A stretch of DNA of 64,000 nt from Phlebotomus papatasi (Eukaryota; Arthropoda; Insecta; Diptera; Psychodidae): contig NC_077223.1 of the NCBI RefSeq assembly GCF_024763615.1, positions 40,300,627 through 40,364,626 of the forward strand, read 5' to 3'. Of this stretch, positions 23,924-36,604 are shown piece after piece. The translations under genes were made by a program, and so were the position numbers. Each line of letters starts with the position of its first letter. Within the stretch, counting starts at the first letter, position 1. The notes beneath the pieces were generated by a model, which saw only the letters and a list, made by a program, of their open reading frames with translations, was not told the origin of the DNA and made no database searches.

Positions 23924-26099
23924 CCGTCGTTGCGGGTGACTTTGCACTCGGGGGTGACTTTGCACTCTGCTGTTCGTGAGACTTTGAACAATTCTAGCAC
24001 TTATTGATAGTCTTCGCCGATCCGGTCTACCATGTCAAAATATATAGGGATATGTTATGTACCAAGTAAGGTACAATGATCCCCAAAAGGATTCTTGTAG
24101 TTTTAGTAATAGTCAATTAAATGCTAATATAGGTATTTTGTCAAAAAACGCCTCCGTGAAAAAGTTATTTGAAGGTACAATTCCAAAATCGATTTAAAAG
24201 TAGTAAATTGTCCAAATCCAATCTAAATTTATCTGGCTAGAATAATCCACTTCGATTTTGTTGATTATTTTTTTCCCTATTATCTTCCTAAGAACGCATG
24301 ATTTATGTTATAAAATTGCATATAATGATCTTTCTAAAACTTTATTATAGAAGTATTTGGATAAAAATTATCCAATTTTGTGGGAACTTAAGATAAAATG
24401 ACCGAGATCTACAAGATGGAATGGTCGCCATCTTGATTTGACGTTTTTATCCGCCATTTTGAATAACTGTTGTGGAGAATTACCTGCGGTAAACAATAAT
24501 TTCTCTGTGATAGGATTCTGTGATATTTAATACCCTCTTCTTCCTGCCCAGTTTACCTATAAATATATTGTGGTGTTATAAATCTGTCAGGGACTGTGTG
24601 TTTCTTGGGCTTCCTTCTACCGTTTGTGATATTCACGTACCTGGAAATATATATTCCTTTATTAAATATCCTTAACAGTGATCCGGAACGTAGGCGGCTG
24701 GCTTTTCCAGAAGAATTTTCCTCGATGACAGCCAAATGCCCTTCACCAAGTGCACCACAGCAGAAAAACACAATTATCACCTTCACCAATTATTTATTTA
24801 CACCAATTTCTCCACTACTAGACTGAACACAGTTTAACTCTACGTCACTGTCGTTTTTCTGTATTTTTAATTTAATATTTAATTTATAATTCACAAATAA
24901 ATCTAATAAACTTCTCTCCTCACGTCTCTTTGCAAAAATCAAGTCTTACGTAATGCCAAAGATCCCGCTCATTTCCCCTACTTTCCAGCTGATCTTATTC
25001 ACCACTTTTTCCTCTTTCTCTCTCCCTCCATGCATGTTCAAAATCCAACCGTCTTTTGTCTCTCACCTTTAAGAGGTCTTATAGAATGGAAATTCTATAC
25101 AACTGTCAAAACAAAAATCTCATCCGATTGAGCTGAAATTTTTGTATGTTCTAGCTGATACCAAGGCCTTTTCAGAACATATATAAAATCCGACCTAGGT
25201 CAAGTGATTATCTGGATATAGGGGCTCCAAGTTCAAAATTTTCACATTTTTATGAATACAGAACTACAGGGAGCGTCTTTTATCGAAACCATCAGAAAAA
25301 AACAGCGCTATCGTTAGGCGATGAGATCTAAAAAACAAACAAAAAGAATAGTAATGTTTTTGTATATAACAGCGCATTATTTGAGAATCTTATAAACTCT
25401 TTTCGCAAAGATGAAAAATAAAAAAAACTAATTAAATGTACTTTTCGTTTATTTATTTTTTAATTATGTTAAAGTAAATAAATATATAAAATAAAAGTCT
25501 CAACCATTTTTAATGGTTACTGAGGCATTTCGTTAAGGTTTCAAATATTGAAGATTAAAAAATAAAGACCGCCAAAATATGAGTATTGCAAAATTTTAAA
25601 CTTTGAGCCTCTGTATCTAGGTAAATACTTGACGTAGACTGGAACATAGATACGTTTTGAAAAGGCCTTGACATCAGCTACAACATACTCAAATTTCAAC
25701 CCAATCGGACCAGTTTTACGGTTTGACAGTTATTCAAAATGGCGGACAGAAACGTCAAATCAAGATGGCGACCACGTCATCTTGTTGATCTCGTGCATCT
25801 TACCCTTAGATGTGAAGATCTTCATTGTCGTTTATTAACAGAAAATGTTGATTTTTTAGTATTTATTAAAACGTGCAAAGTCACCCGCACCTTATCCCAA
25901 GTGCAAGCCTTTTTTCTTGATTTTTTTTCACATAGTAAAATTTTATAAAATTAATGTTAGTGGCACAAAATCCATTCATTAACAACTGAATATAAATAAT
26001 TTTATCCAATAACCCCCCTCCCTTCACTTTAACTATCCACTTTTAGAGGGTAAAGTTGAAAAACAGCGAAAAAACGTGCAAAGTCACCCGCAACGACGG
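23924..26099. mobile_element. 2.2-kb long-inverted-repeat element, TA-flanked, split by a solo LTR
   Basis: TA at 23922-23923 and 26100-26101 flank inverted ends starting CCGTCGTTGCGGGTGACTTT. The word GGGTGACTTTGCAC recurs just inside both ends. Inverted symmetry resumes further in: GGTCGCCATCTTGATTTGAC at 24424 pairs with 25754-25780, and the CAAGGCCTTTTCA region at about 25157 pairs with 25655-25672. The left arm is interrupted by an LTR at 24471-25101. Without it the element is about 1.54 kb. No transposase is visible. The TA duplication suggests a Tc1/mariner-like mobiliser (inference). Confidence 0.85.
24471..25101. mobile_element. Solo LTR (631 bp) with 5-bp duplication
   Basis: The unit starts TGTGGAGAAT and ends TTCTATACA, giving the TG...CA ends of an LTR, and is flanked by ACTGT at 24466-24470 and 25102-25106. 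The opposite arm of the host element reads GAATAACTGTCAAA without interruption, an internal empty site proving the insertion. AATAAA occurs at about 24896 and 24905. A 5-bp duplication fits BEL/Pao or Ty3/Gypsy elements. Family and orientation are uncertain. Open frames inside it on both strands are incidental. Confidence 0.82.
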
Positions 26100-26101
26100 T
26101 A

Positions 26102-28335
26102 CTGCAAAGAATCATCACAATTGCAAGAATTCAAACCTTAACACGGACTTTTATAGCTACAGAGATTTTCTGCACAAAATTAAGCTATAACTTTTCTTGG
26201 CTTTCTTCTTGTTTCTAGAAATTCCGACTTAGCTTATTGAGAGGCATGTCGTGCTGTTAATTATTTAATTGTGTGTATTTTAATTTAAGTTTCAAATTCA
26301 TTTTATAAACTACACCATCCAGCCCATGGGACTTTTGAATGCGCTACACATTGAATTCTTTCAGCTCAATGAATAAATTTCACCTCCATATCTTTGGATT
26401 TTTCAGTAATAAAAGTATAATTAATGCTGTGTTTATTGTGTCTTTCCTGCAATAAACAGTCAAAAAGGCGGAGTTGACAATCACGCAACAATTTTTCCAG
26501 AAATATTGCAAAAACTTAACATGGTACATTTATTCCAATTGGAAACCTTTGCAATCCTACGTCTTCTCTTGTTTTCTTCAGCGCGCAGAAAAAAAAGTTT
26601 TGTGGAAAAATATAGTTTATATTTTCTTGTAGGGAGAAAAAGAGGTGTTTCAATTTATCAACACAGAGAGGACAATTTATACCAACCTAACCGGAGAATA
26701 CAGAAAATTGCAGAAAAGTGCACACATTTTCATTAAATTACCTGTAAGAAACTCAAATAGAAATTCCCGGCAAGAATTGCATAAATCATTGAGATTCTTC
26801 TAGGTAAATTGCCAATGTTAAATCATGCAGAGGAAATTAATTACTCTATACTTTCCTCGAGATACTAGCAAATAATTTATCTGAATGTTGATGTTGGAGA
26901 AGGAAAAAAACCAAAAAGAAAGTTGAATTTATTAATTGATAATTTTAGATAGAATTCTAATTAACAAGCAACCGTTTCTTACCTTATCCAATCATATTTT
27001 ATTGAAAATCTTCTATATGAACAAACATAAAATGGAATTCAGAAGCAGGATATAATCCAATGAGAAATGCAATATCAGTTACCATCGATTATTCGATGAA
27101 AATGACTATGCTTATTTATAGCATAAATGCATCCATATCTTCCAATACATGTCACGTATAAATTGCAAGTGAAATCCCACCCACACTTGCTACAAAGCAG
27201 AAATTTTCTATTTTGCAGTGCATCATTGCGAAATTGAGCGATTTTCTGTGAAAATTGATTCTACTGGAAAATGGGGTATAGCTTTTCGCCATAATTTTCC
27301 GCAGAAGTTCCGCCGTACAAACTAATTTCAAATAAATCACAAAAGCAATCTTCTTGGCTTTTATCCTTGAGAAACCACAAGAGAAAATGCCATTGCAGAT
27401 GCATCCTTGTTGCTGGTTGTCTCCTCTTCCGACATACAATTTCTTTAACAATGTTTTATTTATACATAACATTTTTTTTCCATATCCTACAGGATAAGTT
27501 GCAGTCTTATGTGGGTTTTTTTTGCTCAAGTCGAAAAGGGACAGAAAGAGAAAGACCCTAAACTTAGGAAAAATTTCAATAAGAAAAATCAAAGACATTC
27601 TAAAACAGAATTGAAAATTTTTCCGGTTATAAAGTTCATAATTCAGAAAGTTTTCCGTAAGAATGCAAAAGACAGGTTATTTTTATAACAAAATCACTTA
27701 AAGTTCTTTTTGCGATGCCACTATAAAGTTTCAAAAGGAACTTGTAAAGAAAAATCTTTCTGTGGGACAAAATCACAGATTTAATTTATTCAGTTGAATA
27801 AGGAAAGACTTCAAAATCCATTGAAAACTCAATCAATATTGTCAATATGAAAACGATAAAAAGCTCGTGAGTTTCAATGCTGGGATCTGTAAAAGATTCA
27901 GAAAATCAATTGCTAAATTGGTTTTATTCGGTTGACCTGAAAATTGAATTGGAAAATCAATTGTATGAACGAAGAAAGTTATTTAGTGGTCAAACTCTTA
28001 AAGGAAAAGCATTAGGTGCATTATATAGTTAATTTTTGGAAAGGTCACTGGATTCACAAATGTCTTCAAAACTATTTTCAAAAGATCGTGGATGAGGGAG
28101 GAACAATTTCCAGAATTTATGTCATTAGAAAATATAAAATTTTAAGATAAATAATTAATTTATGTATGGAAAATGTGCTGTATATTTTCAAAGAGACGAT
28201 ACTCAAGAAAAATCAGCTGGACTTATGGCTTCTATACACTAGATAAATTTATGTCCATATTCGATAGTTTTTTTCTTCACAAACGTAGGCAATTTATTAC
28301 TTCAATATCTAAGCAAAAAAAATTCCTAGTGTGTC
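26102..28335. other. Non-coding stretch
   Basis: AT-rich sequence with no bounded repeat. The longest frame outside the retrotransposon, 148 codons on the minus strand at 27152-27598, starts with ATG. However, it has biased composition and no recognisable domain, and a plus-strand frame opposes it. I do not call it a gene. Confidence 0.45.
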
Positions 28336-28604
28336 AGGGCCATTAGTCGAATGTGTAGTTCATTAAAGTTTGAAAATAAATCTTAAAATAATCAGCTGTT
28401 TAAAATTGGCCAGTAAAATAAATTAAAAATTGTAAGTTGTCCATTACGAGATATTAGTTGGATAAATTTGAAACCGTTGTAACGTAATCGACTTTGTTCT
28501 GTAGTCAAAAATCTTTCAAAAGAAACTAAACTTCATAATAAGTTGATTAATACGATATTCAGAGTTTTGAACCTTTGGACTTTTACTCTTTCGACTAATG
28601 CCCT
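28336..28604. mobile_element. Possible MITE with AGGGC(C)ATTAGTCGAA ends
   Basis: The left end reads AGGGCCATTAGTCGAA and the right end, inverted, AGGGCATTAGTCGAA. The intervening 240 bp are AT-rich. No target duplication is clear, so the exact ends are uncertain. Confidence 0.5.
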
Positions 28605-29461
28605 TAAGAAACGATAATAGCTTCTCTTAGCGGTTATTGAATAGGATAGGGCGTTAGAAATATTAAAGGTTTATTCTTATGCGAAGATCAAATCTTAGGA
28701 CACTTAAAAGCCTGAAGTTTTTATCCTTCACCATCTGGGCTTTAGGAATGGTTGCACCTGTTGCACAAACATGTAAAACAGTTTGAAGTTATTCCAGTCA
28801 AAACTTCGGAATTGAGATAGATATCTATCTGATCTACCAATATATAGCATGTCTTGCAAGTTTATTGTTCTATATTTGAGCAATAAAAAAATTATACTAA
28901 CTGGATTTAGTGGAAATATTCAATTTTTTTGTAATATTTGCGTAGTATTAGCCCTTATTACCTTTACCCAAATTATAAATTTTTTTTATTAAAAATGTTC
29001 CTGGAGTTTCGATATCGAATAAAGAACTGGGTTGCAGCTTACGAACAGTCAGATAAAATCAAATTTTTCATATTCTAAGATTGCGATTCGTTAATGTGAC
29101 TTTATTTTTTAGTATACTTGTGTTAATAAGCCGACATTTTATTGGCTACCTATGTAAGTTCCACCTCAGATATTTATAAATTCAGTACTTTAATTACATT
29201 GAATACCATAACTTCATGAGTATTTTAAGTTGGTAATAAGGGGTACCTGGTCTGCCAATATGGTCAATTGACTATAGAATCTCAAAACTATTTTCCCAAA
29301 TTTATTTAACAGTTACAATTTTACAAAACTCAAAAGGATTTCCAAAAATTCAAAGCCAAATGTTCTGAATGTGATGTATACTTTGTAGCTATTCGAGAAC
29401 TCGTTCCAGCGAGGAGTATATGTTCGAATTTAGCTTATTTGAACTTAGACGGTTTAAATTG

Positions 29462-29537
29462 TGGAGCTCAGAGGCAAAATGGAACATATCCTATGCTTTA
29501 GCCCTAAGATATGTTCCATTTTGCCTCTGGGCTCTGC
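29462..29537. repeat. Near-perfect hairpin with 22-bp core stem
   Basis: The word AGAGGCAAAATGGAACATAT is followed after a loop of about 17 nt by its exact reverse complement, and pairing continues outward with a few mismatches. Size and geometry resemble a precursor microRNA hairpin, but a tiny palindromic MITE remnant is equally possible. Confidence 0.6.
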
Positions 29538-29841
29538 AATTATGAAAAAGATTTGAAACAGTTAATTTGAAACGGTTAGAGATAGGGTTCAGAGAAGCCC
29601 TCTTATAAATCACCCCTTGGACCATTAACATAACCTACATAATTTGACAAAGTAAACGGTTAATTAGGTTCTAGTGAGTGTTTTTCTCAACCTTATGGAG
29701 TCATATTCGAGTTCGTTGGAAAGATTTAAATTTTTTTAATGCTTTAAAGACGAGTGGGACAGCGGGGTGTCCATAAAAAATTAATATCTATAGTTAAAAA
29801 AATTGTTTTGTTTTTAGGACATCGGTTAAGGATATCCTTAA

Positions 29842-29980
29842 TCCTTTAAGAACGATAAGGGACATCGATTTTTCAAAAAAAAATATTCTTACGGCTTTAT
29901 AAACTTATGTTGTCTTTTAAAAAGCCTGTAAAAGTGATTTTTTCTGACCACCAATTTCTGACCCACTCGTCATTAAAGGG
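29842..29980. mobile_element. piggyBac-like MITE family P, copy 3
   Basis: TTAA at 29838-29841 and 29981-29984 flank 139 bp with ends TCCTTTAAGAACGATAAGGG and, inverted, CCCTTTAATGACGAGTGGGT. The inner words AAGTGATTTTTTCTGACC and ACGGCTTTATAA match the other copies in opposite orientation. A further TTAATGCTTTAAAGACGAG end at 29737 may belong to a second, broken copy. Confidence 0.75.
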
Positions 29981-29984
29981 TTAA

Positions 29985-32246
29985 ATCGGTTAAATAGTTA
30001 ACAAAGTCTGAACTGGATACAATCTACAATGAGTTACGAACCAGTAACGAAGCCGGAAGAAGTGGTACCTAATTTGTAATTTAGCAATTTTAAGGGACAT
30101 CTTTCGTAATTTATAATTCGTTTTAAATTGGTTGTGAACCTGATAAGTTTCTAAAGATGTTACGCAATGGAAAAGAACTTTGCGAAATTCTTATATCTAT
30201 GAACACCTTATGTACTATCCTTTATGAATTGATCGTCTAGAGAGAATTTGATTGATAGGCTATTTATGCGGAAGTGCTTTTGAGGTCACAATTTCGAGCC
30301 TTCCGAGTTACAAAAGTCCGAAGCTTTGTCACCCCTTTCTATTCTGCGATGTTTTTTGCTATCAGTCAAGCCATCAGTGATTTTTCTCTATTTTTTCTTA
30401 ACAAAAATTCAAGAAAAGTAAAATGTTACAATGTTGAGAGAAATAATTTTCTCTTCTTGCGAACAAAAACAAAATTGGAACTTGTATCTCGAAGACATAA
30501 AAATACCATTGCGGAAGCTTCTGTGAAGGCATCGTTGTGAAAAAGGAAAGCGCCTGAGTACGAAGAAGGATACACATGAAAGCTGTTGGAAGGAAATTGG
30601 AAAAAGAATTGCAAACAATGCAAAAAGGAGGTGCATTGTTGGTTGTGACATTGTTAAGGACTGACTTGCTAGAGGTCCTGTCTTTTGTATTTGAAACTGT
30701 AACGAAACTTTTGGATTAATTTGATGAGATGTTGCTTTATTGCCAAAGAGTAATATTGTATTTTTTATCTTTTGTTAAAAATGTTTAAGATAGATTCTGT
30801 ATATGTGAAAATTTGTTACACAAACGCCAAGAATAAAAATTACCTCTTCTTTTTTCTCTTGATTGTGTGTTTGAGGTAGAAAAATATAATTTCATTTCTC
30901 GACGATGTGTAACATTTGTTAATTGAAATACCAGACAGTGAACTTATAGTATTAAATAATAAAAGAGGAAGGAGTTGAAATAAAATTTACTTCAGACTAA
31001 TCGACTCTGAATCTGACCATCTCTCCTCGAGCACCGACAAATGTGGTTCCACAAGCAATTACGATCTCTAAAAATAATTACACGGTAAAATTAATGATGT
31101 TTTGTTGTTCGTTCATCGGGGAGATGTTTCCCCTTGCACCTCCTTTTTTAACTCACCAGCAATTTTTCCCAAGTCTCCTCCATGGTTCTCATTTTTTTTT
31201 TCAGGTTTTTCTGTTTTGTGGGTCTTCCTGAAGAGGCACATAAACCCATATTTCAAGCTCATCAAGAGACCTCATCCATATTCTTGTTATAAAACTCCTC
31301 ACACGCGGGTAATCTATCTTCTGCCCCTTTTTCCGCCACAAATGTGACTCTGGTACCCACGGAGGGCATCTCATCGCGAAGGTTTTTCTTGTATGTTGTA
31401 TTAAATGAAGCAATCAACCACTTTATAAATGGTATACTCACACACAGATCTTCAACTTCCCTCGCCATCAACTTCTTCATTGACTCTATTGGTCAACAAC
31501 AACAAAAAAATAGCTTGAAGAGGTTAGGCGAGCAAAAGAGTTCAATACTTCAAACACTTCTTTTCAATGACTAACAATGTTCCATGTGTTGACCCTAATC
31601 AATTCATTCTCCCCCTTTTCTTATTAACATTCAATGAACTTCCTCGAGATATTGAAATTTAATTTAATTAAAATTAATGAAGTAGGAAAAATTAAACCAT
31701 GCAACAGTTTAAACCTGAGACGGAATACTTAGGGTTAATAAAGCGAAACAAAAAATTGTAATACTGGTAGTATAGTTACTAAATTATATTTAAAGAAAAT
31801 CAAGGATATAAATTCATTTAAATTTTCTAAGTATATCTCTGGTATGAATTTCAAAACTTAAACTGAAGTTCAAGTTCAAATTTAAACTAACTTTTCGCAA
31901 GAAGAATAATGTGATAGATATGACTGAAAAAAATTGCAATAGAATTTTCAAAGGTCAAAATTTAACCGCCACTGAAGTTCTGCTTCTCAACCGATTTACT
32001 TAAATTTATATGTTTTGAAAAGGTATTTAAAACCTGGATGCATCGATCTAAGTCCATAATGAATTCGTTAAGAATTTATAAATGATTTTTATTTTCGTAT
32101 AATATTTTACTTTTACTTTTTTAAAATTTGATACCGGGCTAGGTGGTAAATTATATCGATCTCCGATCCTCCATGACCCTTCTACAAACCAATATTATTT
32201 TTAGCCATTTTCTTTTTACCCTCACTTCATACTTTTCTCCAAAACA
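29985..32246. other. Mostly unique stretch; GC-richer part at 31.0-31.5 kb
   Basis: Sequence at 30005-30310 resembles 41120-41350 (GTGAACC and GTAATTT words, then CGAAGCTTTGTCACCCCT versus CGACGCTTTGCCATCCCT), a diffuse repeat. At 31262-31480 the minus strand has a 72-codon ATG frame with protein-like charge distribution ending in NKNMDEVS, but third positions are only about half G/C and an opposing frame exists, so I do not call it. Confidence 0.4.
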
Positions 32247-32661
32247 GGGTAAGTGTACCAAATTTCGGTCAGCTTGCAATTCCGGCCACCTTTTTGTTCC
32301 TCGAATTTCCATGAATTTTTAGTTTTTGCATACTCTAGAGATTAAACAATACAAACAAATAACGAAAAATGTCGATTCGACAAACGAGATTATGTAAAAA
32401 AGATATTGGAGGAATTTCAGAAGGGCAAGGAACTGTGAGAATGAAGATGGTCGAAATAGACTACCACAGCTATGTCTATATTTTAATTCATTTTAAAATG
32501 TATTAAGAATGATATTAGAGAAAATAAAAACGATAAACTGCCTACAAAGTTTTAAGCAACAAACCTTAAAAAGAAGTGACAAAAATTAGTTTGTGTTAAA
32601 ACTTTCAAACTTAGACCTAGGCGCTTGCATGCAACTATGTCGAAATTTGACACATTTGCCC
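32247..32661. mobile_element. TA-flanked MITE family G1, copy 2
   Basis: A 415-bp relative of 14057-14484 in the same orientation, with left end GGGTAAGTGTACCAAAT and inverted right end GGGCAAATGTGTCAAAT. The right flank is TA and the left flank has mutated to CA. The divergence indicates an older insertion. Confidence 0.82.
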
Positions 32662-33079
32662 TATTGTAAACAAATCCTACGATTCGCTTTATTTTTGGAA
32701 ATATTTTGGAGGTTTTTTTTTTAACAACGATTTATTTCCAAATTATATTGATAACATTACAAAATTTTTAACAATAAAATTAGTGTTCAGGGTCGCTACA
32801 CTTTTCAACTTTACACAATATTCAAAAGTTTTAACATGAGTTTTACAAAGTTTAGTTTATAAAAATAGTGAAGAAGAAAATTAAGAATAAAGACTTCATA
32901 AACTGTATTCTTAAAATAATTAAGACGAGGTGGAGTCCATAACCATAAGATCTTGTAATTTTAGAGGTACCCCAGATGAAAATTTCGTTCATAAATATCA
33001 CTAAAAAAAATTTTCACGATAGAATTTTCGAAAGTCAAAGTTTAATTGTAAAAAAAACCGACGTAGACAATAGAATATA

Positions 33080-33425
33080 TGGGTGCCGGAGTTCGTCGGG
33101 GGAATTGGAGTTACTCTAGGAAAACATCAACTCTTTCCAGAGAGAAAGAGAGAGACACCAGAAGCCCAGAAGCCCAGAAGAAAGTGAAAATAGAGTGTAC
33201 TAAAAGTGTTAAAAGAAAATTTATTATTATCTGCTGTTAAAAGTGCCCCCACTTTCTCTGCATTGCCCTGTGAATGACCATCAGACATGAAATGTTAACA
33301 AAACTCTGGAAATTCCCTTTTAGACTCGACCACTCATGAAGATTTGCAGACCAAGCCGAAAGCTCTGGAAAGAGTTTATGTTTTCTTAGAGTAACTCCAA
33401 TTCCCCCGACGAACTCTGGTACCCA
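33080..33425. mobile_element. MITE with about 60-bp inverted ends, TA-flanked
   Basis: TA at 33078-33079 and 33426-33427 flank ends TGGGTGCCGGAGTTCGTCGG and, inverted, TGGGTACCAGAGTTCGTCGG. The pairing continues to CTCTTTCCAGAG. The interior includes a run of AGAAGCCC repeats at about 33160. The arms are long relative to the 346-bp length. Confidence 0.82.
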
Positions 33426-33427
33426 TA

Positions 33428-35370
33428 TAGTCAAAGTTTAAGTACTATAAAATTATTTCAAAGCCATTATGCTTAAAGATTAGCAAACCTTTAGAAAATT
33501 GAGATGATTTTCTGATACAATCGCAAAGCGGATGCATTGCTGTCTTTTTTCATGGAGAAAATTCGGGCTTAAAACTTAGCTCTTGAAAAATGTTATACAC
33601 TCTTATAGAACCGTTAATTTTCAAATATAAATCTAAAATCATTTAGAAGTGTTTGTTGTGTCAAACCTTTCAGTCTTCTTGGAATTTTACTGCTCGAACT
33701 CCAAAAGAGATCAGTATTTTGTCATAGTGCAATATGTATGAAATATATCAAATATTTAAGAAAATTTTAAATAAAACTATTTAAAAATAAATTATCTCAC
33801 TAATTTTATCTCACTTTTTTATCTCACTAATTTTAAATGCACTGCACGTGCATGATTAGAGAATAGCAAATTGATACAACGGAAAGTATTTGTGCTAGGA
33901 TCCTTATGCACAACCTGTATAACATAATATATTAAGCATTTTTTATCTAAATTTTATTCCTCGTATATCTCCAAGGAATTACTCCTCAAAATTTTACACC
34001 TCAATTCACTTTTTTAGAAGCACTTTACATTACATTTGCCATTTATTTCTTCTCCCCTCATTCCTGAATTCATTCAGAGCCACTTTGTAAAAGATATTTC
34101 TGAATTTCTACTTTTAACAAGCTTTTACCTCTAATATCAGCTATCCAAACGACAAAAAACTATAATAAGTGTATTCCTGTATGCTACAGATGCAATTTGA
34201 CATGATTTTTCAATCTATGTCATTTTTACAAGGTAATTATGTTCTACTTTGTGTCAACGACAAATTTTAGCTCAATGAAATTAACGAAAATTACTGTTAT
34301 TTACAAACGTAAATTTTAATGGATTCTATTTAGGAATATCTTCATCAATCAGCGACCTTGTAGCTAAATAGATCGTCGAGATTCTAAGTGCATTTGACGA
34401 ATTGATGGGCAAAGAATGAATGAAAGATGATGAGTCAGAGAATTTAAAAGTGTTTGTCGTCGTCGGTCTTTTTTTTTTATTTAATTTGCTTTTTTAATTA
34501 ATTTGACTTCATAAAGTGTTATAAATTGCACGAGTTGATGTGACGGAAAATAACATTGGTCATGTCAATTGAAGATGATGCAGACACTTGGCAAAATCAA
34601 GAACAAGAAGACATGAAGACAGCATGAGAAGAAGCCGAAAAAGAAAATTCGGTGGCTCCTTTGAGATGACTTATACACCCAATTTCTTGTGGTTGGCCCC
34701 GGCTCCAATGTCCCCCTTCAATCTGCTGGTTTAAATTAATAACTCGTTAGTTGACATTCTCATCACGATCTCGATCATTATTATTATTGTCTCGTGATTA
34801 TTTGTCTGTGGCTGAGACCCAAAGACAGTGGTTAACTGTTGTCCACTGTCCTTTGCCAAGCTCGCGGCCACTCTGTTAATTTGAAGATTGACGTAACAAG
34901 ATCTCAAAAAGAGTGAGTTTCTACCACGGGAGTTGCATGTGTCTCTCTTGGCTTTTTTCTACCTTATTCGCCTTCTTCTCATTTCTTTAATAAAAATATT
35001 CCCTGCGCTTTTGTGGCAATTTTCAGTGTGAGCGAGAAGTCATAAATTGCCATCTTGCTCTTGAGACGTCTTTCTTCTGTCCAAGAGAAGTTTCAGCATC
35101 AATCGGATTCTTTGACTGCAGAGGAGAACACTTCGTAGCTTGGTGAGAGTGGTGTATCATCTTGAGCTTTTGTCTTGAAGTAGCCACCAAACCTGTTACC
35201 ACAATTAGTTTAAGGCTTAAATGAAAAGTCTTTTGAAGTATTGCAATTCTTAAGTTTAAAACAATGTAACTTGTGCAAGTAGTGGTGTCAATATTGTAAG
35301 AAAAAATTTCTTGGAATGTGACTTCAGGATCTTCAGTATGGGCATGAAAATCTCAAATTATAATTAAAAA
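33428..35370. other. Non-coding stretch, unique and partly GC-richer
   Basis: No gene was found. The part at about 34340-35160 has balanced composition, no repeats and several AT-rich homeodomain-type words (TTAATTAATTTG), which would fit a regulatory region, but this is only a guess from composition. Confidence 0.4.
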
Positions 35371-35374
35371 GTTC

Positions 35375-35640
35375 TAAAATGAAGAAAGATTCTCCAAGAA
35401 TGAAAAGAAAGGTTCCCCAGAAAAGCTATGAAAGCCATTGTGAGGAGACCTCGACTTCGGGGCAGACCTAGAACAAGGTGGCTGAATAAAATTCAGGATC
35501 TTACGTGGGAGCGCCTTGGGATCGAATCCGAACATCTTCCTGAAGTGGCGGAGGATCGACAAACGTGGGCTGCTAATTTGGATGTCATGGGCCCGCGACC
35601 CCAATTGGGATAAGCGGTTGAAAATGAATGAAAATTTCTA
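35375..35640 (+). pseudogene. Decayed LINE fragment: C-terminal end of reverse transcriptase ORF
   Basis: The translation of about 35428-35600 has RGRPRTRWLNKIQDL, then LPEVAEDRQTWAAN and MGPRP, the pattern found at the extreme C-terminus of many non-LTR retrotransposon polyproteins (a GRPR.RW motif followed by an acidic helix with an R..W pair). Upstream sequence to about 35375 continues it in another frame. A further one-base shift near 35605 separates it from an aligned WDKRLK ending, so at least two frameshifts are present. It is 5'-truncated with a short A-rich end. The clade cannot be fixed from this piece. Confidence 0.65.
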
Positions 35641-36110
35641 AAATTTTCGATTAAACCGATTAAACGCTAAAGTTTTGAGTGACTAGGAACCAATAACAGG
35701 GGATAGAATACTGCAAGTTTGGATGAGATCAGAGAGAGCTACAGTTACGGAATGTCGTCTACTCACAAAACACTTAGCAGCTTAGTCTAGGGGTTGTCCT
35801 ACCAGGGACAGGTGTATATGTAGATGGCTTCACCCGTACTTGCTCTTACATTTTCGCGCAAAGAAGAAACTCAGAATGCCCGAAATCCGTTAAAGAATGT
35901 CAGCAGGACACACGTGTACTCATTATGAGAAAGGATAGATTCCTCTAATTATTTCGAGAACCACTCCATGAACCACGGTGCAAGATGGACAGACAACAAA
36001 CAAAGCCGAACGCAGGATCAGAACTGCTCAGACGTGTAGCATCACCTCTCTAAGTATTTTCATTAGAGCAGGATAAAGAAAGACCTGCTTGCATTGCGGG
36101 TTTTCGGGAT
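35641..36110. other. GC-richer non-coding block next to the LINE remnant
   Basis: The block at 35740-36060 has balanced base composition and may be an unrecognised repeat or further retroelement debris. I could not find terminal repeats or a frame. Confidence 0.35.
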
Positions 36111-36112
36111 TT

Positions 36113-36245
36113 AGGGCCTCGACAGACGAGAGGATTAGCAGAGAGACAGTTTAGCGTAATTATATTCGAAATAATGATTAAACTGCGTTTTCATAATTTT
36201 CTACTAAGTCGTCTCTTGACTTAAGTCGTAAGTGTGTCTAGGGCA
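36113..36245. mobile_element. MITE family C, copy 2
   Basis: Matches 11777-11909 over almost its full length, including CTAAGTCGTCTC and the end CTTAAGTCGTAAGTGTGTC. It ends in AGGGCA followed by TTA. The left end is degraded. Confidence 0.55.
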
Positions 36246-36365
36246 TTATGGCGACTTGTTCTACAGTATGGTTACCTAATAAATAAAGGCTTGCATACAT
36301 AACTCACATTTTTCGGGCCACTCGAGCCTGTTACACACTACTGCTCACCAATTTACGTATCACTA

Positions 36366-36604
36366 CCTGGGGTGGAATGATAACTTTTCGACACTATCGA
36401 ATCGATATTATCGATACATCTATATCTGTTAGATTAAGCGAATGTCGACTTTTTACGCATTGTTGGGCCATTCATTGTGACATTCTTAAAGGAATGTGAC
36501 TATTTATAAATATCTATATTAGTTACGGGAAGTCCTGCTATCGTTTAAATTTTTCAGAATCGAAAGTCGATAGTATCGAACATAAGTTATCATGTCACCC
36601 CTGG
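36366..36604. mobile_element. MITE with CCWGGGGTG ends
   Basis: The left end reads CCTGGGGTGGAATGATAACT and the right end, inverted, CCAGGGGTGACATGATAACT, followed on both sides by a TCGATAGT-type word. The length is 239 bp. No exact target duplication is visible. Confidence 0.68.

Noticed and set aside
24553..24826. Open frames on both strands, one resembling a signal peptide
   Set aside because: They lie wholly inside the solo LTR at 24471-25101 and the minus-strand frame lacks an ATG.
27152..27598. 148-codon ATG frame on the minus strand, the longest outside the retrotransposon
   Set aside because: No recognisable domain, biased composition, an opposing open frame, and such a length is not far from chance in a 64-kb two-strand scan.
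31262..31480. 72-codon minus-strand ATG frame with plausible protein composition
   Set aside because: Third positions are only about half G/C, a plus-strand frame overlaps it, and no family or splice structure supports it.
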